Source: Streptococcus australis
GTDB taxonomy: Bacteria > Bacillota > Bacilli > Lactobacillales > Streptococcaceae
Length of the DNA: 64,000 nucleotides
Direction: 5' to 3'
Assembly: GCF_901543175.1 (NCBI RefSeq)
Contig: NZ_LR594040.1
Span: 1,116,001 to 1,180,000 of the forward strand
In this document: piece after piece, positions 31,642 to 40,017 of the stretch
Layout: each line of letters starts with the position of its first letter
Numbering within the stretch: position 1 is the stretch's first letter
Made by a program: the position numbers and the translations under genes
Notes under the pieces: generated by a model
The model's database searches: none
Seen by the model: the letters and a program-made list of their open reading frames with translations, nothing else
What the model was told of the DNA's origin: nothing

Positions 31642-32400
31642 TTACTCAAATAATTGATAGTAGTCTGAAATTTTCATTTTTGCTTTTTCTTCTTTGTTCA
31701 AATCTTGGATGATACGACCTTCTTTCATAACGATGAGACGATTGCCATACTCGAGGGCATCTTCCATATGGTGGGTAATCATGAGGGCTGTCAGATGATC
31801 TTTGCTGACAAATTCATCTGTTAACTCCATCAATGCAACACTGGTCTTTGGGTCGAGAGCTGCTGTGTGTTCATCCAACAAGAGCAACTCTGGTCGCTTT
31901 AAGGTTGCCATCAAGAGACTCAAGGCCTGACGTTGACCACCTGATAGAAACTCTATAGGGGTGTCCAGATGTTTTTCAAGTCCATTTCCAACTTTTTCAA
32001 TAGTAGCCTGAAACTCTTCTCTATGACTTGATAGTCTTCTAGGCAGGAGACCTCTTTTCTCACCTCGAAACTTAGCAATCAGAAGATTTTCTGCAACGGT
32101 CATACGTGGAGCCGTACCCATCTTAGGATCCTGAAAGACACGAGACAAGTACTTAGCCCGCTTTTCAGGTGAAAAATGCGTCACGTCCTCGCCCATGATA
32201 TGGATACTTCCACTTGTTAAAGGTAAAGTACCTGCAATGGTATTAAAAAGCGTTGACTTCCCAGCTCCATTTCCACCTAGTATAGTAATGAAATCATGTT
32301 CGAAAATTTCAAGAGAAACATCATTTAGAATGATTTTTTCCTCATCAAAGCCATTCGTGATGACTTTGGTAGCATTTTTTAATTCTACAATTGCTGTCAT
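31642..32400 (-). CDS. trpZ: ABC transporter ATP-binding protein, TrpXYZ type
   Basis: A 252-residue ATPase energising the adjacent permease. Walker A is GGNGAGKST (near 42), the signature is LSGGQRQAL (near 153), Walker B is LLLLDEHTAALD, and the H-loop His is in MITHHMED. The ATG overlaps the permease stop codon by 4 bp (ATGA). It is the last of three genes behind a T-box leader with an apparent Trp specifier. The trpXYZ name comes from comparative T-box work on streptococci; direct transport data are not something I can cite for it. Confidence 0.88.
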   Translation of the reverse strand: MTAIVELKNATKVITNGFDEEKIILNDVSLEIFEHDFITILGGNGAGKSTLFNTIAGTLPLTSGSIHIMGEDVTHFSPEKRAKYLSRVFQDPKMGTAPRMTVAENLLIAKFRGEKRGLLPRRLSSHREEFQATIEKVGNGLEKHLDTPIEFLSGGQRQALSLLMATLKRPELLLLDEHTAALDPKTSVALMELTDEFVSKDHLTALMITHHMEDALEYGNRLIVMKEGRIIQDLNKEEKAKMKISDYYQLFE

Positions 32401-33263
32401 TTGCTAAACTTGACTCCTTTCAGGTATTTGCTTTTGAAAGTTGGAATCATAAGGCAAACTGCCAAAATTAAGGCGCTGTACAAACGCAGATAACTTGTAT
32501 TAAATCCAAGAGCAATCACTCCCCAAACGAGGAACTGATAAGCGATAGAACCTACAACGATGGTCATGAGTCGCTCTGCCAAGGTCAAACTCTTGAACAA
32601 AACTTCACCAATAATCAAGCTAGCAAGCCCTACGACAATCACTCCAATTCCTCGAGAAACATCTGCATATCCCTCTTGTTGAGCAATTAAGGCTCCTGCA
32701 AGCGCGATAATCCCATTTGAAAGAACCAAACCCATGAGTTCCATACGACCAGTATGAATTCCAAAACTACGAGCCATATCAGGATTATCACCTGTAGCGA
32801 TGTAGGCCTGACCTAGTTTGGTATCTAGGAAAAAGAGCATGAGACCAATAACAAGGGCAACAAAGATAAATCCAGTCAAGAGTTGATTGAGGTCCGAATC
32901 AAAAGGCAAAACATCCTGAATTTGCTTGGTGCCAAGAAGACCCAGATTGGCACGTCCCATAATCATCAACATGATGGAATGACAAGAAGTCATGACCAAA
33001 ATCCCTGATAAGAGAGTTGGAATTTTCCCTTTGGTATATAAGAGACCTGTCGCCATTCCAGCTAGGCAGCCTGCTCCTACTGCAGCCAAGGTCGCTAAAA
33101 ATGGATTGACTCCTTGTGTTATCAAGGTTACAGCGACTGCTCCTCCTAGAGGAAAAGAGCCCTCAGTAGTCATATCTGGAAAATTCAAAATTCGAAAAGT
33201 CATAAAGATTCCCAAACCTAAAATCGCCCAGACCATTCCCTGAGAAATAATGGATACTATCAT
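32397..33263 (-). CDS. trpY: ABC transporter permease, TrpXYZ type
   Basis: A 288-residue integral membrane protein with about eight to nine hydrophobic segments, of the branched-chain amino acid-like permease family (BPD_transp_2) as found with ABC_sub_bind type binding proteins. Motif DMTTEGSFPLGGAVAV near residue 30 is typical of this family. It overlaps the ATPase gene by 4 bp and follows the binding protein gene by 65 bp. Probable substrate, from the T-box, is tryptophan or a precursor. Confidence 0.88.
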   Translation of the reverse strand: MIVSIISQGMVWAILGLGIFMTFRILNFPDMTTEGSFPLGGAVAVTLITQGVNPFLATLAAVGAGCLAGMATGLLYTKGKIPTLLSGILVMTSCHSIMLMIMGRANLGLLGTKQIQDVLPFDSDLNQLLTGFIFVALVIGLMLFFLDTKLGQAYIATGDNPDMARSFGIHTGRMELMGLVLSNGIIALAGALIAQQEGYADVSRGIGVIVVGLASLIIGEVLFKSLTLAERLMTIVVGSIAYQFLVWGVIALGFNTSYLRLYSALILAVCLMIPTFKSKYLKGVKFSK

Positions 33264-33328
33264 AATCTTTCACTCATTTCTTTCTTTAGTAAAAACGGGA
33301 GGAGATGTCCCCAACTCCTCCTTTATCC

Positions 33329-34324
33329 TTATTCAATCACTTGCCCTGCTTCTTTTAGAACAGACTCAGGAATGGTGATTCCAAGTTCTTGCGCTAGTTT
33401 TTTGTTGATAACCGACTTACCAGTTGAAAAGACATTGACTGGAGTATCAGCTGGTTTTTCACCTTTCAAAACTTTAGCAATCATCTTACCAGTAGCCACT
33501 CCAAGATCGTGTTGGTCAACTACTACAGATGCCAGACCTCCTGCTTCCACCATGGCAGTTGCGCTTGGGTAGATTGGTTTTTTAGCTGTTTGGTTGCTTG
33601 ATACAACTGTTGGGAAAGCTGATGCGATGGTGTTGTCAATTGGAACCCAGATAGCGTCGACCTTGCTGGTCATAACATTAACAGTTGAAGCAATTTCGTT
33701 GGTTGATGGAACGGCAAAGGTTTCGACTTTCAAACCTGCTTTTTCAGCATAAGCCTTGAATTCTTCAACTTGTGATTTTGAGTTATCTTCGCTACTTGAG
33801 TAGAGGGCTCCGATTGTTTTAACATCAGGTGTCAAAGCTTTAATGAGTTCTACTTGTTGTTCTGCTGGGTTGTGGTCTGATACTCCTGTAATGTTGCCAC
33901 CTGGTTTTTTCAAATCTTTGACCAAGTTAGCACCAATTGGATCTGTTACAGCCGCCATGATAACGGGAAGGTCTTTAGTAGCACTTGCAAGTCCTTGAGC
34001 AGCTGGTGTTGCAATCCCAACGACAAGGTCATTCCCGTTTGCAACCAATTGTTTACTCATGGTTGCAACCTTGCTCTGGTCGCCTTCAGAGTTCATAAAG
34101 TCGATTTTTACTTGGTCGTCCTTATATCCTTCTTCAGCAAGTCCATCTTGAATTCCTTGATAGATCAAGTCTAAAGAAGGGTGGCTGACGAACTGTAGAA
34201 CACCAACCTTAGCAACCTTTTGCTCCACCTTCGCTGCTGGTTTGTTCATGGATGAATAAACCAAGCTAGCCACTACCAATACTGCTAATCCAGCAATAAT
34301 TCCAATCAAACGTTTATTTTTCAT
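33329..34324 (-). CDS. trpX: ABC transporter substrate-binding protein, TrpX type
   Basis: A 331-residue periplasmic-binding-fold protein of the ABC_sub_bind family (PF04392 type): VGVLQFVSHPSLDLIYQGI near the start of the mature part, NSEGDQSKVATMSKQL, and IGALYSSSEDNS between the lobes. The N-terminus has one hydrophobic segment (about 6-24) but no lipobox cysteine, so it seems to be held by an uncleaved membrane anchor, which is unusual for Gram-positive binding proteins. Ribosome site aaaaggagaaag. It is the first gene after the T-box leader. Confidence 0.9.
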   Translation of the reverse strand: MKNKRLIGIIAGLAVLVVASLVYSSMNKPAAKVEQKVAKVGVLQFVSHPSLDLIYQGIQDGLAEEGYKDDQVKIDFMNSEGDQSKVATMSKQLVANGNDLVVGIATPAAQGLASATKDLPVIMAAVTDPIGANLVKDLKKPGGNITGVSDHNPAEQQVELIKALTPDVKTIGALYSSSEDNSKSQVEEFKAYAEKAGLKVETFAVPSTNEIASTVNVMTSKVDAIWVPIDNTIASAFPTVVSSNQTAKKPIYPSATAMVEAGGLASVVVDQHDLGVATGKMIAKVLKGEKPADTPVNVFSTGKSVINKKLAQELGITIPESVLKEAGQVIE

Positions 34325-34362
34325 ATTCTTTCTCCTTTTAAATCACTTGCATAATGTTCTTT

Positions 34363-34404
34363 TCAACAAAACAAGCGACGCCATCGTTTAAATTCCATCA
34401 TCAT
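34363..34404 (-). CDS. Possible leader peptide ORF between the T-box terminator and trpX
   Basis: An ORF of 11-13 codons: three consecutive ATG codons directly after a perfect aggagg, then EFKRWRRLFC and TGA. The third ATG has ideal 6-nt spacing. It contains one Trp codon and four basic residues. It lies downstream of the T-box terminator and 38 bp upstream of trpX, so it is translated only when the T-box reads through. It may be a regulatory upstream ORF or a chance ORF; conservation has not been checked. Confidence 0.4.
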   Translation of the reverse strand: MMMEFKRWRRLFC

Positions 34405-34410
34405 CCTCCT

Positions 34411-34449
34411 AAAAGAAAAAGTCCTCACACAAAAAACTTGTGTGAGGAC
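34411..34449 (-). terminator. Intrinsic terminator of the T-box leader
   Basis: Stem gtcctcacaca / tgtgtgaggac with an agttttt loop, followed by tttttctttt. It is the terminator alternative to the T-box antiterminator. Confidence 0.92.
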
Positions 34450-34652
34450 GTCGATGCGCGGTGCCACCTCAATTATAGGGAATATCCCTATCGCTCTTTC
34501 TCGCATTCACGAGTTGCACTGTAAGGTGTGCTCACCGAATTCTTATGATTTCAAATTCTTTATAACATTCAGCCCAATTTTCATCACTTTCATCTATCTG
34601 TTTTCACCAACCACAGACTCTCTAAAAAACTTCAATGATTACTTTCTGAATG
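34411..34652 (-). promoter_or_regulatory. T-box leader (tRNA-Trp sensing) upstream of trpXYZ
   Basis: The T-box bulge motif AGGTGGCACCGCG (34457-34469) precedes the terminator, and its 3' part can compete with the terminator stem. Stem I closes with CATTCAG pairing to CTGAATG. Inside it, AGTA and GAA flanks suit the loop E motif, and the specifier-loop 3' strand ends in UGG followed by G (34574-34576), that is a tryptophan codon next to a purine. Distal stem I shows GGTTGGTGAAAAC-like sequence. Uncharged tRNA-Trp would stabilise the antiterminator and turn on the transporter. Confidence 0.9.
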
Positions 34653-34657
34653 TTTAA

Positions 34658-34685
34658 ATTATATCATTTTTCAATTACTTGTCAA
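34658..34685 (-). promoter_or_regulatory. Promoter of the T-box/trpXYZ unit
   Basis: Consensus TTGACA (34680-34685) and TATAAT (34658-34663), 16 bp apart on the minus strand, with TGa before the -10 box. Confidence 0.88.
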
Positions 34686-34716
34686 GACTATTTTTAGAAT
34701 TTTTTAAACTATTCAA

Positions 34717-34744
34717 AAACTTCCCCTAGAAAAAGAGGAAGTTT
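34717..34744 (-). terminator. Terminator of ppc
   Basis: Perfect 8-bp stem aaacttcc / ggaagttt with a 12-nt loop just after the ppc stop codon, followed by a T-rich minus strand. Confidence 0.75.
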
Positions 34745-34752
34745 AGAAAATA

Positions 34753-37449
34753 TCAGCCTGAATTACGCAAACCTGTTGCAATACCGTTAATGGTTGTATG
34801 AATCAATCTTTCTTCGTCTGCTGATAACTCACCACGACGTTGACGTTTAATCAACTCCAACTGGATATAGTTAAGGATATTAAAGTAAGGCATACGATAG
34901 TTTAGACTGTCTTTTAGATAAGAGTTTTCTGCCAAGAGTTCGTCATAACCTTCAATAGCTAAAATAACATCCTTGGTCAATTGCCATTCATCTAAAATAG
35001 TGTAATAGATAGCTTGCACTTCTTCATCTTCACAGAGCTTGGCATATTCAAAGGCGATATTCATGTTAGACTTGGACAAGACCATGTCCACATTGGAAAG
35101 CAAAGATTGGAAGAAAGGCCAGTTTTGATACATATCACGAAGAAACTCGATATTTTTCGGATCTTGATCAATAAACTCTTTAAAGCTGGATCCTACTCCA
35201 TACCATCCAGGGAACATGACACGACTTTGTGACCATGAGAAGACCCAAGGGATAGCACGTAGGCCACCGATTTCTGTAATGGTCTTACGAGCGGCTGGAC
35301 GAGAACCGATATTAAAACTTGAAATAGCCTTAATCGGACTGGACTCAAAGAAATAGTCATAGAAATGTTCATTTCCAAAGACCAAGTCACGGTAGATATC
35401 GTAGCTACGATCCACCACTTGGTCCATAATGGCTTCGTAACGGTTTGATGTATTGGTATCACTCTTCTTCTTGGTAATCATACGGTTAATGGCTGCAGAA
35501 ACCAGCATCTCAAGGTTGTAATAAGCAGCATCTTTGTTTCCGTATTTGTTGCCAATCACTTCTCCTTGCTCAGTCAGACGGATACGGTCCTTGATAGACT
35601 TGAGAGGTTGAGATGTAATGGCTTCATAAGTTGGGCCACCACCTCGACCAACAGTACCCCCACGACCATGGAAGAAAGTGACCTTAACACCAAATTCATC
35701 TCCGATAGCAGTTAGTTGTTGCTGCGCCTTGTAAAGGGTCCAACATGAGGACAAGTAACCACCGTCCTTGTTACTATCAGAGTAACCGAGCATGATTTCT
35801 TGGTAATTGTCTTTTGAAGCAATCCATTTTTTAGCCAAAGGAAGAGAGAAGTATTTTCTCATAGTTTCTTCCGAATGATCCAAATCTTCGATAGTTTCAA
35901 ACAGAGGAACAATCTGAACTCGTGCTTTTTGGGCATCCACCAATCCTACTTCTTTGAGCATGATTGCTAGTTCGAGCATATCAGACACGCTAGTTGCATG
36001 AGAAATGATGGTTTGACGAATGACATTTTCACCCAGTTTATCCTTCAACTTGCGAGCAGCTTTAAAGATAGACAGTTCTTTTTCAAGCAGTTCTGACTTT
36101 TCAGCATGAGTGGCTGAGAGGATACGAGGATCTTCTTCCAACTCTTTTAAGAGGAGGGCGCATTTTTCATCTTCAGAAAGGTCGCTATAATGGTCATTGA
36201 TACCAGCTGATGCTAATAATTCAGCCACACAAGCTTCATGAACACTTGAATCTTGGCGCATGTCGATAGAGGCAAGGTAGAAGCCAAAGATTTCAACTGC
36301 CTGCATCAACTCGACAAATTCTCCTGAAATCAGGTACTCACCTTTGTTCTCTAATAGAGAATCTCGGATAGCCAACAAGTCTTGGTAAAATTCATCTGCG
36401 GTAGCATATCTTGGATGAACATCCTTATCTTCGATAAGATAGGTCTTGGTTGCCTGCATCTTAGCTTGGATGTCAAAGAGGGCACGACGATAGAGTTCTT
36501 TTTCACGATAAATCGAGTTATCCTGTGACTTGAGCGCCATCTCACGAACCTTATCACTGACATTCACAATACTGGTTGAGAGTGAGAATTCACGATAGAG
36601 GTTATAAATCTTCTCATCGTAATAGTTCATGATGACTTCGCACTGAGTCAAGGCTGATTTATTGAGGGTTTCCGCTGTTACGAAAGGATTTCCATCACGG
36701 TCTCCTCCAATCCACATCCCCATTGTAATCGGTTTTGGATGTTGGAGCTCGATACCTTGTTCCTTAGCTAGTTTCTTATACTCAGCCGTCAAACGTGGAA
36801 CAGCATTCAAGAAAGAACTTTGATAGTACTCCATCACGTTGGTGATTTCGTTGGTTACTTTCAATTTCTTCTCGCGAATCATGTCCGTTTGCATGATAAT
36901 CTCAATATAACGACGGAGATCTGTGTGCCATTTTTCTTTGTTAATCAAGCCTAGTTTGACATCACGGTACTTACGCAAAAGAGTATGGATGTGATTAGTC
37001 AAATCCAACATACTCTTACGTTGGACCTGAGTCGGATGGGCAGTCAGAACAGGGACAACATTCAGTTGCTCCAAAATGGTAGCTGCATTTTCTTTTTCAG
37101 CTACCATTTTAATGGTTGTAGATAATTTTCCTAGATAGTCTTGGTCCACATTATTTTGGTGATTGATCTCATAAGCCAAATCCACATCCTCAGAGATATT
37201 GATCAAGAGTGGAAGGATTGAGAAATAACGAGAAATATAAATCATTTCTTCGTTTGAAAGGCTGGTCACCAATTTATTGAGTCCTTGATAGTCTTCGTTT
37301 GTAGACAAGTTCTTTAACTGCATGATTTTATCAAAGGTCTCAGGCGCAAGCATATTTTTTGTGATGTCTTCTAATAACTCTGTCAAAATCAAGACTTCTT
37401 CTTGGACGACTGCTTTATTGCTATAGTTTTCTAATTTTTGAAGTGACAT
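34753..37449 (-). CDS. ppc: Phosphoenolpyruvate carboxylase
   Basis: An 898-residue enzyme that carboxylates PEP to oxaloacetate, supplying aspartate-family amino acids in an organism without a full TCA cycle. Signatures: the catalytic-His region [38 protein letters not shown] and the mobile loop [14 protein letters not shown] with the conserved Arg and Gly residues; the C-terminus ends in TGLRNSG. Ribosome site aaaggagag. It lies 23 bp after ftsW. Confidence 0.98.
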   Translation of the reverse strand: MSLQKLENYSNKAVVQEEVLILTELLEDITKNMLAPETFDKIMQLKNLSTNEDYQGLNKLVTSLSNEEMIYISRYFSILPLLINISEDVDLAYEINHQNNVDQDYLGKLSTTIKMVAEKENAATILEQLNVVPVLTAHPTQVQRKSMLDLTNHIHTLLRKYRDVKLGLINKEKWHTDLRRYIEIIMQTDMIREKKLKVTNEITNVMEYYQSSFLNAVPRLTAEYKKLAKEQGIELQHPKPITMGMWIGGDRDGNPFVTAETLNKSALTQCEVIMNYYDEKIYNLYREFSLSTSIVNVSDKVREMALKSQDNSIYREKELYRRALFDIQAKMQATKTYLIEDKDVHPRYATADEFYQDLLAIRDSLLENKGEYLISGEFVELMQAVEIFGFYLASIDMRQDSSVHEACVAELLASAGINDHYSDLSEDEKCALLLKELEEDPRILSATHAEKSELLEKELSIFKAARKLKDKLGENVIRQTIISHATSVSDMLELAIMLKEVGLVDAQKARVQIVPLFETIEDLDHSEETMRKYFSLPLAKKWIASKDNYQEIMLGYSDSNKDGGYLSSCWTLYKAQQQLTAIGDEFGVKVTFFHGRGGTVGRGGGPTYEAITSQPLKSIKDRIRLTEQGEVIGNKYGNKDAAYYNLEMLVSAAINRMITKKKSDTNTSNRYEAIMDQVVDRSYDIYRDLVFGNEHFYDYFFESSPIKAISSFNIGSRPAARKTITEIGGLRAIPWVFSWSQSRVMFPGWYGVGSSFKEFIDQDPKNIEFLRDMYQNWPFFQSLLSNVDMVLSKSNMNIAFEYAKLCEDEEVQAIYYTILDEWQLTKDVILAIEGYDELLAENSYLKDSLNYRMPYFNILNYIQLELIKRQRRGELSADEERLIHTTINGIATGLRNSG

Positions 37450-37472
37450 AAACTCTCCTTTTCATACTTTCC

Positions 37473-38696
37473 TTACAGTTGACCAGAAGCTTGGGCTGCA
37501 AGTTCCCTGTATAGTTTCGCACGCTTTTCACTAGCATCGATATTTAGTACAAAGGCAATGGCTACAGATAAGACCAAAAGACTATTCCCACCTTGTGAAA
37601 GGAAGGGGAAGGTTACCCCTGTAGAAGGAATCAAACCGGAAATCCCACCGATATTGACAAAGACCTGCACAAGGATCATCCCTCCGACACCGATAGCAAC
37701 CATAGAATTAAAGGGATCCTTAGCTCGAATTCCGACTAAGATAATTCTCAAAATCAAGAAGAAGAGGAGGGCCAAAATCATACTTGCTCCTACAAATCCA
37801 AATTCCTCGATGACAATTGAAAAGACGAAATCCGTGTGAGCTTCTGGCAAATAACCACGTTTCTCAATGGAATTTCCTAATCCTAGTCCAAACCAACCTC
37901 CATTAACCATGGCATAGTAAGAATTTGCAAGCTGGTGTCCAGCCCCTGCTAGGTCGTTAAAGGGATTAAAGAAGGCACTGAAACGTTTAGCAACGTAACC
38001 AAATAGCGGAATTTTAGAAAACTTTTCAACCCCGACGAGACGAATGACAGACAAGGCTAATATCGAACTTCCTGCTAAGAGAGCTAGAATAGTCGAGAAC
38101 CAACGATAGGCGATCCCACTAACCGTATACATGATGAGCGCCACTAAAACTAAGATAGTCGCATTTCCCAAGTCTGGGAAAATCCCCAAGCTACCAATCA
38201 GAACCAGTAGAACGAAACGCCAGTCATTAAAAGCCCGAGGCAACCACTGATTTTGAGTCAAGACCTGAAAATCATAAACAGCTATCTCATCCTGCTGTTT
38301 TGAAAAACGATGCGCCAAGTACCAGATGATGATAATCTTAAGGTACTCCGCAGGCTGAATCGTTACAGGTCCTACAGAAATCCAACCGTAGGCACCATTG
38401 ACTGGTGTCCCAATTAGCCGCGCCAAAGCTAGGAGAATCATCTCTACAAACATGACGATAAAAATCAAGCGTTCATTTCTTAAAAAACCAAGTTTCAGTT
38501 TATAAATTAAGGCAATCAAAATCAAACTAACTACCCAAAACATTCCTTGGTTCCGAGCTAACTGAAGAGCGCTTTTTCCTTCTTGGATCAGGGTAGCACT
38601 CGTCGTTGAGTAAACAACAATTAGACCCAAAATCGATAAAAGGAGGTAAGGAATCAAAATGGAATAGTTCAATAGGTGCCTTTTACTAATTTTCAT
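37473..38696 (-). CDS. ftsW: FtsW SEDS-family peptidoglycan glycosyltransferase
   Basis: A 407-residue membrane protein with about ten helices that polymerises lipid II at the septum together with a class B PBP. SEDS signatures: the conserved acidic residue in the large loop (FNPFNDLAGAGHQLANSYYAMVNGG), GLGLGNSIEKRGYLPEAHTDFVFSI and the C-terminal GLIPSTGVTFPFLSQGG. The position directly before ppc matches pneumococcus. The 189 bp upstream hold A/T-rich sequence and the prsA terminator. Confidence 0.95.
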   Translation of the reverse strand: MKISKRHLLNYSILIPYLLLSILGLIVVYSTTSATLIQEGKSALQLARNQGMFWVVSLILIALIYKLKLGFLRNERLIFIVMFVEMILLALARLIGTPVNGAYGWISVGPVTIQPAEYLKIIIIWYLAHRFSKQQDEIAVYDFQVLTQNQWLPRAFNDWRFVLLVLIGSLGIFPDLGNATILVLVALIMYTVSGIAYRWFSTILALLAGSSILALSVIRLVGVEKFSKIPLFGYVAKRFSAFFNPFNDLAGAGHQLANSYYAMVNGGWFGLGLGNSIEKRGYLPEAHTDFVFSIVIEEFGFVGASMILALLFFLILRIILVGIRAKDPFNSMVAIGVGGMILVQVFVNIGGISGLIPSTGVTFPFLSQGGNSLLVLSVAIAFVLNIDASEKRAKLYRELAAQASGQL

Positions 38697-38847
38697 ATGT
38701 CACCATTCTAATAGAAACAGAGAAAACTGTTCCTAATTCCGTTTTATTTTCTAGTTTTGATTGCTATTATACCATTTTTTCAGAAAGAAAAAAACTCTTA
38801 TCCTCCAATCCTTCGAATTTTGCTCTTTGGTCGAAACTGATTACTAA

Positions 38848-38880
38848 AAAATACAAACTTCAAGACAAAGTTTGTATTTT
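38848..38880 (-). terminator. Terminator of prsA
   Basis: Perfect 13-bp stem aaaatacaaactt / aagtttgtatttt with a 7-nt loop, directly after the prsA stop codon, followed by six T residues on the minus strand. Confidence 0.9.
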
Positions 38881-38885
38881 CTTTT

Positions 38886-39827
38886 TTATTCTGCTGATGA
38901 GCTACTGCTTGAGTTTGAGTCTGCACCACCAACGTATTGGGCAAAGATATTTTGGAAAACAGGATCTTTCACTTTAATATTGGCAGCTTGGAATTCTTTT
39001 CCGATAACGCTCTGAACGAAAGATGAATCGTTTTGTTTCTGCGTCAAAATGACTGTTTTTAATTTTTCTTTGTAATCATCTAGGTTTGATGATTTTTCTG
39101 TTTTCTTGGTTAGCTTAATAATGTAGTATTGGGTACTGTAGGCTTGTGTTCCAGTCGCTGTGATAACATCAGAGATACCATTCACATCCAAGGTAAAGGC
39201 CGCCTTCTTGACTTGTTCTGGAAGTTCTGTAGAAGCAGAGTCAAAAGTGATTTCGCCACCATTTTCTTTTGTCTTGTCATCATTTGAGTTGTCTTTTGCC
39301 AACTGGGCAAAGTCAGCTCCTTCTGCTTTTGCTTTTTCAAGCACTTCTTTGGCCTTGTCTTCATTATCCATACGGATGATCTGAGCTGTTACATCTGGTG
39401 TATAAGACTCAAAAGCTTTTTGGTAAGCTTCGTCAGTCAATTCACTCTCTGCGGCTTTTTTAACTGCCAATTCGACCAACTTACTTGTGCGAATTTGAGC
39501 TTTACGAGTCTCAGGAGTCATACCCGCACGTTGAAGTACGCTGTTGTAGCTATCGCCGTATTTCTTTTGTTCCTCAGCAACGGCATCAGCCACCTCTTTG
39601 TCAGTCACTTCTGAACCATATTGTTTTTCAAATACTTTTTGGATAGTCATATTAAGCAAGACTTGTTGCGCAGTTGGATTGTTTTTGACTTGTTCATAAA
39701 ATTGGTGTTCAGTGACGACATCACCCTTCATGCTGATGAGGTCAGCCCCTTCAGAACTTTTTGAACAAGCAGCCAAAGTCGCTACAGATAATAATGTAAT
39801 GGCTCCTGCCAATAGTTTTTTCTTCAT
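38886..39827 (-). CDS. prsA: PrsA-type foldase lipoprotein (peptidyl-prolyl isomerase)
   Basis: A 313-residue extracytoplasmic folding factor. Lipobox LAAC with Cys21 follows an N-terminal signal. The chaperone domain flanks a central parvulin-like region (about 140-245: TAQIIRMDNEDKAKEVL, GADFAQLAKDNSNDD, GGEITFDS). The parvulin part looks divergent, as in pneumococcal PpmA/SlrA-class proteins, so isomerase activity is not certain. The C-terminus is serine-rich. In pneumococcus it directly follows the O-methyltransferase gene; here an insert of about 2.6 kb lies between them. Confidence 0.93.
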   Translation of the reverse strand: MKKKLLAGAITLLSVATLAACSKSSEGADLISMKGDVVTEHQFYEQVKNNPTAQQVLLNMTIQKVFEKQYGSEVTDKEVADAVAEEQKKYGDSYNSVLQRAGMTPETRKAQIRTSKLVELAVKKAAESELTDEAYQKAFESYTPDVTAQIIRMDNEDKAKEVLEKAKAEGADFAQLAKDNSNDDKTKENGGEITFDSASTELPEQVKKAAFTLDVNGISDVITATGTQAYSTQYYIIKLTKKTEKSSNLDDYKEKLKTVILTQKQNDSSFVQSVIGKEFQAANIKVKDPVFQNIFAQYVGGADSNSSSSSSAE

Positions 39828-39968
39828 GTTTACTCCTTTTTCTAAAAACGGTCAAAAATTTCTCTAGACCAACTCAATCATTATACCATATTTTATAGCA
39901 GATAACTTAAATAAGACTAAAAATAGTAGCTTTTAAATTTTTAACGATTCAAGTTTTTTTCATTCCAA

Positions 39969-39998
39969 AAAGAACCTGAACAATTGTTCAAGTTCTTT
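39969..39998. terminator. Terminator of the LPXTG surface protein gene
   Basis: A long dyad (aagaacctgaacaa / ttgttcaagttctt, 13 of 14 matches) 20 bp after the stop codon, with T runs outside the stem on the minus strand. Confidence 0.88.
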
Positions 39999-40017
39999 GT
40001 TTATCTTGTGTTATTTT

